NCBI GenBank assembly: GCA_023411575.1
Contig: JAEYOP010000053.1
Location: forward strand, 62,001 to 126,000
DNA from: Bacillota bacterium
GTDB taxonomy: Bacteria > Bacillota > Clostridia > Acetivibrionales > DTU013
Reading direction: 5' to 3'
DNA length: 64,000 nucleotides
A program made the position numbers and the translations under genes. Shown in pieces: positions 33,177-40,839 of the stretch. How positions within the stretch are numbered: position 1 is the stretch's first letter; every line of letters begins with the position of its first letter. Below the pieces are notes generated by a model. It was not told where the DNA came from. It worked only from the letters and a program-made list of their open reading frames with translations, and made no database searches.

Positions 33177-35660
33177 ATGGCGGACGAATTGAAGGAATAC
33201 AACCGGAAAAGGAATTTTGAAAAGACCGGAGAACCGGAGGGAAAGCCGGAGAAGCCGGAGGAGCGCCTGAAATTTGTCATCCAGCACCATATAGCCCGCA
33301 GGGATCACTTCGACTTCCGCCTCGAATGGGACGGGACCCTTTTAAGCTGGGCGGTGCCCAAAGGACCTTCCTATAATACCCGGGACAAAAGGCTCGCCAT
33401 GCAGGTGGAGGATCACCCCCTGGAATACAGGAACTTTGAGGGGACTATTCCCAAGGGGGAGTACGGCGGCGGAGTAGTGATGCTCTGGGACGAAGGCTTC
33501 TGGGAACCGCAGGCGGACGTGGAGGAAGGACTCCGTACGGGTTCGCTCAAGTTTGTCCTGAAAGGAAGAAGACTGAAGGGAAAATGGGCTTTGATCCGAA
33601 TCAGGGCGAAAGCGGGAGAGACCGGGAACAACTGGCTTTTATTAAAAGAAAAGGACGATTACGCCAGAGCGGAGGACGGGATTTCCGGGTTTACCACCAG
33701 TATCAGGACGGGACGCTCTATGGCGGAGATTGAAAGCGGGGAGGACGTGAAGATAAGGACCGCGAGGAATCCCTTTGACCAAACCGGCGTGCAGCTTGCC
33801 CAATCCGTTCGCACGGTCCCCGGAGGCGACGACTGGCTGTATGAACTGAAATACGACGGCTACCGGATTCTGGCGTATCTGGAGGGCGGGAGCGCCCGGC
33901 TCCTGACCAGAAACGGCAAGGACTATACGAAGCAGTTCCAGGATGTAGCGTATTCCCTCGTCGATTGGGCCGGCGGCAGGGCCATGGTCCTGGACGGAGA
34001 AATGGTGATCTCGGATGGGGAAGGCAGGACGGATTTCCAGGCGTTGCAAAGCTATATGAAAGATCGGGGAGGCAAAAAGCTTACCTATATCGTCTTTGAC
34101 CTTCTGGCGCTGGAGGGGGAGGATCTGAGAAGGCGTCCCCTGACCGACCGGAAGGAAAGGCTGGAGGCGCTTATGGGGGATTCGCCCGAAAACCTTTATT
34201 ACAGCAAGCATATCCGGGGAAATGGAAAAGCCGGCCTCCTCGCGGCCTGCGAGTCGAAGCTGGAGGGAATAATCGGGAAAAAGGCGGATTCCGTATACAG
34301 CGGAACGCGGAACGGCGACTGGGTCAAGCTGAAATGCGGCACAAGGCAGGAATTCGTCATTGGAGGGTATACCCTTTCGGATAAAAAAACAAGCGGGGTA
34401 AGCTCGCTCCTTCTCGGCGTCTATGAGGAGAAGGAGCTGATCTACGCCGGACGCGCCGGAACGGGCCTGACCGTGCAGAGCATGAAAGAGCTTGAGGAAA
34501 AGTTCGCGGAGGTGAAAAGGGAGGAGCCTGCTTTCAAACAGGCGCCGGAGCCGAGGAAGAACGAAAAAATAATCTGGCTTGAACCGGTGCTGGTTGCGGA
34601 AATCCAGTTCGCGGAATGGACAGAAGACAATCTGCTGAGGCAGGCGAGCTTCAAGGGGCTGCGGACGGATAAGGCCCCCGGGGAGATAAAGCGGGAAAGC
34701 CTGGACGTCAAGGCGGAGGAACCGGAGGGCGGGACACCGTCAGGGGAGAAAAGACAAGAGGAGCGGCAGGGGGACAAACAGGAAGAGCAGCAGCCGGCCG
34801 GCAAAAGCATTCTCATCGAAGGCATCCGGGTCACCAATCCGCAGAAGGTGATATTTGAACACCCTGAGATCAAGAAAGGAGATGTGGTCCAATATTACGC
34901 AAAGGTATCGGAGCGCATGATGCCGTATGTGGGAGGCAGGATTCTCAGCATCGTGCGCTGTCCCAAGGGAATATCCGAGGCCTGCTTCTATAAAAAGCAT
35001 CCCGGCCCGGACCGCGAGGGAGTCGCCACAATGCCGGTCACGAGCAATAACGGGGAAAAGGAAGAGTACTTCTATATCGAAAATCCTTCCGGCCTTCTAT
35101 CGGAAGCACAGATGGGCACACTGGAATTCCATACCTGGGGAAGCCGCGCAGACGATCTGGAAAAGCCGGATCTGATGGTATTCGACCTCGATCCGGACGA
35201 AGGAATGGATCTGGAAAAAGTGCGCCAGAGCGTGAAAGACGTCAAGGCCCTCCTTGACCAGCTTTCCCTGGTCTCGTTCCTGAAGACCAGCGGAGGCAAA
35301 GGGTACCACGTGGTCGTTCCGCTGAAACCATCCGTGGGATGGGAACCGTTCTACGATTTTGCCAGGCATATCGCCGAAATCCTGGAACAGAAGTGGCCCG
35401 ACCGCTATACCAGCAATGTCCGGAAGAAACAGAGGAAGAACAGGATATTCATCGATTGGATCCGGAACGGCAGAGGCGCCACAAGCATCGCTCCCTATTC
35501 CATAAGGGCGAGGCAGGGGGCTCCCGTGTCCATGCCCATCGCATGGAAAGAGCTTGATACAGTGGCTCCTGACGGCGTCGATATGGCGGATGCCTTACTG
35601 CGAATCGGCGGCACGGACCCGTGGAAGGATTTTTTTCAGATCAGTCAACGGCTTAAATGA
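33177..35660 (+). CDS. ligD: Multidomain ATP-dependent DNA ligase LigD
   Basis: 827-residue non-homologous end-joining ligase with domains in the order phosphoesterase, ligase, polymerase. Residues 15-150: phosphoesterase with QHHIARRDHFDFRLEWDG. Residues 205-500: ATP-dependent ligase, adenylated Lys225 in YELKYDGYR, with DGEMVI and the OB-fold part. Residues 500-545: Gln/Glu-rich linker. Residues 545-825: primase-polymerase with FDLDPDEG and KTSGGKGYHVVVP. In bacteria LigD works with Ku, and no ku gene is in this window. The ATG at 33177 has AGGAA upstream. High confidence on family and domain order. Confidence 0.95.
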   Translation: MADELKEYNRKRNFEKTGEPEGKPEKPEERLKFVIQHHIARRDHFDFRLEWDGTLLSWAVPKGPSYNTRDKRLAMQVEDHPLEYRNFEGTIPKGEYGGGVVMLWDEGFWEPQADVEEGLRTGSLKFVLKGRRLKGKWALIRIRAKAGETGNNWLLLKEKDDYARAEDGISGFTTSIRTGRSMAEIESGEDVKIRTARNPFDQTGVQLAQSVRTVPGGDDWLYELKYDGYRILAYLEGGSARLLTRNGKDYTKQFQDVAYSLVDWAGGRAMVLDGEMVISDGEGRTDFQALQSYMKDRGGKKLTYIVFDLLALEGEDLRRRPLTDRKERLEALMGDSPENLYYSKHIRGNGKAGLLAACESKLEGIIGKKADSVYSGTRNGDWVKLKCGTRQEFVIGGYTLSDKKTSGVSSLLLGVYEEKELIYAGRAGTGLTVQSMKELEEKFAEVKREEPAFKQAPEPRKNEKIIWLEPVLVAEIQFAEWTEDNLLRQASFKGLRTDKAPGEIKRESLDVKAEEPEGGTPSGEKRQEERQGDKQEEQQPAGKSILIEGIRVTNPQKVIFEHPEIKKGDVVQYYAKVSERMMPYVGGRILSIVRCPKGISEACFYKKHPGPDREGVATMPVTSNNGEKEEYFYIENPSGLLSEAQMGTLEFHTWGSRADDLEKPDLMVFDLDPDEGMDLEKVRQSVKDVKALLDQLSLVSFLKTSGGKGYHVVVPLKPSVGWEPFYDFARHIAEILEQKWPDRYTSNVRKKQRKNRIFIDWIRNGRGATSIAPYSIRARQGAPVSMPIAWKELDTVAPDGVDMADALLRIGGTDPWKDFFQISQRLK

Positions 35661-35769
35661 AGCCCCGCCGTCCGCTTTTTTTGCTGACCGTCCGCAATAT
35701 TGCAGTTTGTCAGTTTCCGAACTTGCTGGTATGATATATTTATCAACGGCGAAGGATTCAGAATGGATT

Positions 35770-38421
35770 ATGAAAAAGCTGGTCATTGGAATATTGGCCC
35801 ATGTGGATGCAGGGAAGACCACCCTGTCGGAGAGCTTTCTTTATTTGAACGGTAAAATTCGAAAATTGGGAAGGGTGGACAATAAGGACGCCTTTCTGGA
35901 TAACTTTGAGCTGGAGCGGGCGAGAGGGATTACGATCTTCTCCAAGCAGGCCGTATTGGAAGTGGACGATACCCGGATCACCTTGCTGGATACCCCGGGC
36001 CATGTGGACTTTTCCACTGAAATGGAGCGGACGCTTCAGGTGCTGGATTATGCCATTTTAGTCGTAAGCGGGGCGGATGGCGTGCAGGGACATACGAAAA
36101 CCCTGTGGCGTTTGCTGGAGCTATACCGGATACCCGTTTTTTTATTCGTCAATAAAATGGACCAGGGCGGCACGGATAAGGAAAAAATCATAAAGGATTT
36201 AAAAAGACAGCTGGGCGACGGCTGCATTGAATTCGGACAAGCCGGGACAGAGGACTATTACGACCAGTTGGCCATGTGTGATGAAAGTTTGATGGAAGTT
36301 TACCTGAAGACGGGTCGTGTGGAAATCCCGCCGGTCCGGGAGGCGATCCGGGAGCGAAAGGTGTTTCCGTGCTTTTTCGGCTCGGCCTTAAAGCTGGAAG
36401 GGGTGGAGGCATTCCTGCAGGGGATTGTCCAATATGCCGGGAGCCCTTCCTATCCGGAGGAATTCGGGGCTAAAATATACAAGATCGGCAGGGACGAGCA
36501 GGGGAACCGCCTTACCCATATGAAAATCACCGGCGGAAGGCTCAAGGTAAGAGACATTTTGACCAATGGCGTCTGGGAAGAGAAGGTCAATCAGATCCGG
36601 TTCTATTCGGGTGCAAAATTCGAAGCGGCAAATGAGGCGGAGGCAGGTTCCGTCTGCGCGGTAACGGGATTAAGCCAGACAAGGCCGGGAGAGGGCCTGG
36701 GGGCGGAAGAAGCGTCAAATGCCCCGGTATTGGAGCCGGTGTTGTCCTATCGCGTGATCCTTCCCGAAGGCTGCGACCCGAGAATGATGCTTCCGAAGCT
36801 GCGTCAGATCGAGGAAGAGGATCCGGAGCTTCATATCGTCTGGGACGAGACGCTCCAGGAAATCCAGGTCCGAATCATGGGCGAGGTGCAGGTGGAAATT
36901 CTGCAAAGCCTGATCCAAAGCCGGTTTGGCATCGAGGTGTCCTTCGATTCGGGCCGGATCGTGTACAAGGAGACGATTGCGAATGCTGTAGAAGGGGTGG
37001 GGCATTTCGAGCCCCTGCGCCATTATGCGGAGGTCCACCTGCTGCTGGAGCCGGGGGAGCGGGGAAGCGGCCTGCGGTTTAAAGCGGATTGCAGCGACGA
37101 TGTTCTGGGCAAAAGCTGGAAGAACCTTATCCTGACCCACCTGGAGGAAAAGGTCCATAAAGGGGTCCTCACCGGGTCGGCCATTACGGATATGACGATT
37201 ACCCTGGTGTCGGGCCGGGCGCACAATAAGCATACGGAAGGCGGCGACTTCCGGGAGGCTACCTACCGCGCCGTGCGACAGGGCCTGAAGGAGGCGGAAT
37301 CCATATTGCTGGAGCCGTACTACGCCTTTCAGTTGGAACTGCCTGAAAAAATGGTAGGGCGGGCGATGACCGATATTGAGAAAATGTCCGGGACAAGCCG
37401 GATTCTGCACATAGAAGGCGAAACGGCAGTCCTGGCCGGAAGTGCTCCTGTGGTGACCATGCGAAATTACCAGAAAGAGGTGACGGCCTATACCAGGGGC
37501 TATGGCAGGCTTTTTTGCAGCCTCAAGGGGTATGAACCCTGCCATAATACGGCCGAGGTCGTGGAAAGAATCGGATACGATTCGGAACGGGACACATGGA
37601 ATCCGACCGGTTCGGTGTTTTGTGCAAACGGCACGAGCTTTCTGGTGAATTGGGATGAAGTCAAGGCCCATATGCATGTGGAAAGCTGCTTCCGGCAAAA
37701 GGAGGACTTCCCGGCGGAAGCGGTTGAAAACAAGGCTTCTTACACGGACGGGGACTGGCTCGATCCGGAGGAGGTGGACCGGATCTTCCAGCAGACCTTT
37801 TATGCCAACCAGGGAAAAAAGTCAATCTGGCGCAAGCGAAAAACCGCTGCCGGGAAGTATTACACCCAGCCGGTCTATGTAGGCAAATCAGCAGGCAAAG
37901 GAAAGGAAGCCAGGGAAGAGTACCTTCTGGTAGACGGCTATAACGTGATCTTTGCGTGGCCCGATCTGAAGGGGTTTGCGGAAGATAACATGGATGGCGC
38001 ACGATTAAGGCTGCTCGATGCTCTCGACGAATACCGGGGTATTCGAAAATGCCGGATCATCGCCGTCTTTGACGCCTACCGCGTCCAGGGGCACCAGGAG
38101 GAACTGTTCGACTATGGGAACATCCATGTGGTGTATACCCGGGAGGCGCAAACGGCGGACCATTTCATCGAAAAATTCGCCCACGACAACCAGGAGAAAT
38201 ACGATATCACGGTTGCAACATCGGACGGCCTGCAGCAGATCATCATCCGGGGGTCGGGCTGTGCCGTTTTGTCCGCCAGGGAGCTGAAGGAGGAAATGGA
38301 AAGGGCCGGCGACAGAGCTCTCCAGGATTACCGGGAGAAGCAGCCGGCAGGCCGCAATTATCTGAAGGACGCCCTGTCCTCCGAAACGAAACAGCAGATG
38401 GAAGAACTCCTGAAAGAATAA
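35770..38421 (+). CDS. EF-G/Tet(M)-like translational GTPase fused to a YacP-type NYN nuclease
   Basis: 883-residue fusion. Residues 1-650 are an EF-G-like GTPase close to the ribosomal protection group: G1 AHVDAGKT, switch RGITIFSKQ, G3 DTPGHVDF, G4 NKMD, G5 GSALK. A linker at 650-715 leads into a YacP/NYN (PIN-like) domain from 716 to 883, starting EEYLLVDGYNVIFAW with Asp residues in VFDAYRVQG and VATSDGLQQ. YacP (Rae1) is a ribosome-associated mRNA nuclease in Bacillus, so fusion to a ribosome-binding GTPase suggests mRNA cleavage on stalled ribosomes. Tetracycline resistance should not be assumed. ATG 35770 has AAGGA 13 bases upstream; an in-frame start at 35554 lies inside ligD. Confidence 0.85.
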   Translation: MKKLVIGILAHVDAGKTTLSESFLYLNGKIRKLGRVDNKDAFLDNFELERARGITIFSKQAVLEVDDTRITLLDTPGHVDFSTEMERTLQVLDYAILVVSGADGVQGHTKTLWRLLELYRIPVFLFVNKMDQGGTDKEKIIKDLKRQLGDGCIEFGQAGTEDYYDQLAMCDESLMEVYLKTGRVEIPPVREAIRERKVFPCFFGSALKLEGVEAFLQGIVQYAGSPSYPEEFGAKIYKIGRDEQGNRLTHMKITGGRLKVRDILTNGVWEEKVNQIRFYSGAKFEAANEAEAGSVCAVTGLSQTRPGEGLGAEEASNAPVLEPVLSYRVILPEGCDPRMMLPKLRQIEEEDPELHIVWDETLQEIQVRIMGEVQVEILQSLIQSRFGIEVSFDSGRIVYKETIANAVEGVGHFEPLRHYAEVHLLLEPGERGSGLRFKADCSDDVLGKSWKNLILTHLEEKVHKGVLTGSAITDMTITLVSGRAHNKHTEGGDFREATYRAVRQGLKEAESILLEPYYAFQLELPEKMVGRAMTDIEKMSGTSRILHIEGETAVLAGSAPVVTMRNYQKEVTAYTRGYGRLFCSLKGYEPCHNTAEVVERIGYDSERDTWNPTGSVFCANGTSFLVNWDEVKAHMHVESCFRQKEDFPAEAVENKASYTDGDWLDPEEVDRIFQQTFYANQGKKSIWRKRKTAAGKYYTQPVYVGKSAGKGKEAREEYLLVDGYNVIFAWPDLKGFAEDNMDGARLRLLDALDEYRGIRKCRIIAVFDAYRVQGHQEELFDYGNIHVVYTREAQTADHFIEKFAHDNQEKYDITVATSDGLQQIIIRGSGCAVLSARELKEEMERAGDRALQDYREKQPAGRNYLKDALSSETKQQMEELLKE

Positions 38422-38450
38422 AAAATATAGATGCAAAAGGAGCTTCTGCA

Positions 38451-40013
38451 ATGAATAATATGGGTGCAATGAATAAAACGGATGCAACGAATAAATACGC
38501 GTGGGTCGTGGATCAGGGAGACGGTACATACAAAAATCCGATCCTGTATACGGATTATTCCGACCCGGATGTGATCCGCACGGACCGGGGCTTTTTCATG
38601 GTCGCCTCCAGCTTCTGCAATACGCCGGCCATTCCCCTCCTCCACTCCATGGATCTGGTGAACTGGAAGGTGGTAAATTATATTGTCGATACGATCCCGT
38701 TCCCGGAGTATGACAGGCCCCGGCACGGCTGCGGCGTTTGGGCCCCGAGCATCCGGCACCATGCCGGCAGGTATTATGTATTCTTTCCCATGCCGGACGA
38801 AGGGATTTTCATGTGCTCCGCCAAGGACCCCTTCGGGAAGTGGTCCGACCCCGTTACGGTCCTGGCCGGAAAGGGCTGGATCGATCCCTGCCCGTTCTGG
38901 GACGAGGACGGCAAAGCCTACCTGGTGAACGGTTTTGCGAAAAGCCGGTGCGGCTTCAAGAGCATCCTTCGGATCAGCCCGATGAAAGCGGACGGAACCG
39001 GCCTGGCCGGGGAGGGAAGGGACGTATTCGACGGCCATGACACGCAGCCCACCATCGAAGGCCCCAAGCTCTATAAAAGGAACGGCTGGTATTACATCTT
39101 TGCGCCCGCGGGAGGGGTCAAGGCGGGCTGGCAGACGGTTCTGCGGTCCAGGGACATATACGGCCCCTACGAAGAGAAAATCGTCTTACTCCAGGGGGAT
39201 ACGGCTGTCAACGGCCCGCACCAGGGCGGTTGGGTGACGACGCAGACGGGGCAGGACTGGTTTATTCATTTCCAGGATGTGGGGAATGCGGGCAGGATCG
39301 TCCATCTTCAGCCGATGAAGTGGGAAAAGGACTGGCCGGTCATCGGGGAGGACTCGGGAGAAGGCTTCGGAACGCCGGTCCTGTCCTGGACAAAGCCGGA
39401 GGTCGGAGGAACGTATCCGATCTGCGCGCCGGAGGACAGCGACGCCTTCGACGGGGAGCGGCTGGGCCTGCAATGGCAGTGGAACGCCAACTACAAGAAG
39501 GAATGGTACAGCCTTTCCAAAGAACAAAAGCAGTTAACCCTTTATTCCAGGCACGATGAAAGCCCTCTCTGCGATGTGCCCAATCTGCTGCTGCAAAAGT
39601 GGAGCGCTCCTTCTTTCGCCGCTGCGGTGAAATTGCACATAGATGAATTGCAGCCGGGCGATATAGCGGGGATGATCTCGCTGGGCGGGGTTTACACGGC
39701 GCTGGCGGTGGAAAAGACGCCGAAGGGCCGCCTTCTGGTCCAGATCACCGGCCAGTGGCAGAAGGGCGAAGGGAAGACCGTACTGGCGGAGATCGGTTCT
39801 CCCGTGGTAATTTTCAAAATGGTGGTGGAAGCGGACGGAAGAGTCAGCTTCTTATACGGAGAGGACGAGGCGAGGCTGGAGCCGGTGGGGGAATCCGTCG
39901 TCATGACGCCGGGCAGATGGGTCGGAGTAAAGGACGGGCTGTTTATTGTCAACCGGTCCGGCGAAAGCGGCGGCTGCCTGAAAGCGGATTATTACATGCT
40001 GACGGAGGGATAA
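38451..40013 (+). CDS. GH43 beta-xylosidase-like enzyme
   Basis: 520-residue family 43 glycosidase, second in the window and only distantly related to the one at 5.6 kb. Catalytic acids: Asp38 in YSDPDVI (base), Asp in KGWIDPCPFW and Glu in IEGPKLYKR (acid). A C-terminal beta-sandwich of about 200 residues follows, as in XynB-type xylosidases. No signal peptide. ATG at 38451 follows AAGGAGC with good spacing. It begins 29 bases after the GTPase fusion gene with no terminator between, although no functional link is obvious. Confidence 0.9.
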   Translation: MNNMGAMNKTDATNKYAWVVDQGDGTYKNPILYTDYSDPDVIRTDRGFFMVASSFCNTPAIPLLHSMDLVNWKVVNYIVDTIPFPEYDRPRHGCGVWAPSIRHHAGRYYVFFPMPDEGIFMCSAKDPFGKWSDPVTVLAGKGWIDPCPFWDEDGKAYLVNGFAKSRCGFKSILRISPMKADGTGLAGEGRDVFDGHDTQPTIEGPKLYKRNGWYYIFAPAGGVKAGWQTVLRSRDIYGPYEEKIVLLQGDTAVNGPHQGGWVTTQTGQDWFIHFQDVGNAGRIVHLQPMKWEKDWPVIGEDSGEGFGTPVLSWTKPEVGGTYPICAPEDSDAFDGERLGLQWQWNANYKKEWYSLSKEQKQLTLYSRHDESPLCDVPNLLLQKWSAPSFAAAVKLHIDELQPGDIAGMISLGGVYTALAVEKTPKGRLLVQITGQWQKGEGKTVLAEIGSPVVIFKMVVEADGRVSFLYGEDEARLEPVGESVVMTPGRWVGVKDGLFIVNRSGESGGCLKADYYMLTEG

Positions 40014-40149
40014 AGTGGGAAGGGCGGCTGAAATAATCGTCGGATTTCCCGGATTTCGTGGAAGTTCTCCGCACAATATGCTATCCTATTTGTAAATCAT
40101 TAAGGAACACCGGAAATTATTTTTCGCTTGTTCCCAAGGGGCGCACTGG

Positions 40150-40839
40150 ATGCAGAAACAATATAAGCACATCATCTTTGACTTTGACGGGACGCTGGCC
40201 GATTCCGGGACGGTTATGCTCAAGGTGTTCAACAGCCTGGCGGACAAGTACGGGTTCAGCAGGCTGGACATGGAGACCTATCGGCAGCTCAGCAGCCTTC
40301 CGGTCAAGCAAAGGCTGAAAATACTAAAAATCCCATTCTACAGGACCATACGGCTGGGAAAGGTGCAGACCGATTTCAACCGGCAGGTCTGGGCATACCT
40401 GGACGAAATCCGAATTTTCGACGGAATGGAGGAGGTACTGGACGGACTTCGCAAATCCGGATATGTTTTGTCCATTCTCTCCTCCAATCTTGCCGACAAT
40501 GTGATCGGCTGCCTGAAACGCCACGGAATTGACTGCTTTCAGAGCATCCATACCTCCGCAAAGCTTTTCGGGAAGGATAAAGTGATCCGGCGATACCTGA
40601 AACGAAATGCGCTCTCCAGGGGCGAGGTCCTATACGTCGGAGACGAACTGCGGGACATCGAGGCCTGCCGGAAATCTGCAGTAGACATACTGGCGGTGAC
40701 CTGGGGGCTGGACGGCCGGGAAGCCCTCGAAGCTTCAAAGCCCGCCTATGTCGCCTACGAATGCGGCGATATCCTCAAGCTGCTGCGGAGGACTGAAAAC
40801 GGGGGCGTTACGGCTGAATGTTTTCCAGCGGGATCGTAA
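40150..40839 (+). CDS. HAD-superfamily phosphatase (PGP-like)
   Basis: 229-residue HAD hydrolase resembling phosphoglycolate-type phosphatases. Motif I is IIFDFDGTLADSG (nucleophile Asp plus the acid/base Asp two residues on), motif II LSILSSN, motif III Lys in LFGKDKVIRR, motif IV YVGDELRDIEACRKS. The ATG follows AGGGG about 9 bases upstream. Its 3' end overlaps by 32 bases the convergent histidine kinase gene. Substrate unknown. Confidence 0.85.
   Translation: MQKQYKHIIFDFDGTLADSGTVMLKVFNSLADKYGFSRLDMETYRQLSSLPVKQRLKILKIPFYRTIRLGKVQTDFNRQVWAYLDEIRIFDGMEEVLDGLRKSGYVLSILSSNLADNVIGCLKRHGIDCFQSIHTSAKLFGKDKVIRRYLKRNALSRGEVLYVGDELRDIEACRKSAVDILAVTWGLDGREALEASKPAYVAYECGDILKLLRRTENGGVTAECFPAGS

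Noticed and set aside
35770..38421. Tetracycline resistance gene
   Set aside because: Resembles Tet(M) only in the GTPase part; the C-terminal nuclease fusion and chromosomal context do not support a resistance call.
33177..38421. A Ku gene next to ligD
   Set aside because: The genes on both sides are repeat-protein remains and the GTPase fusion; no Ku-like protein is present in the window.
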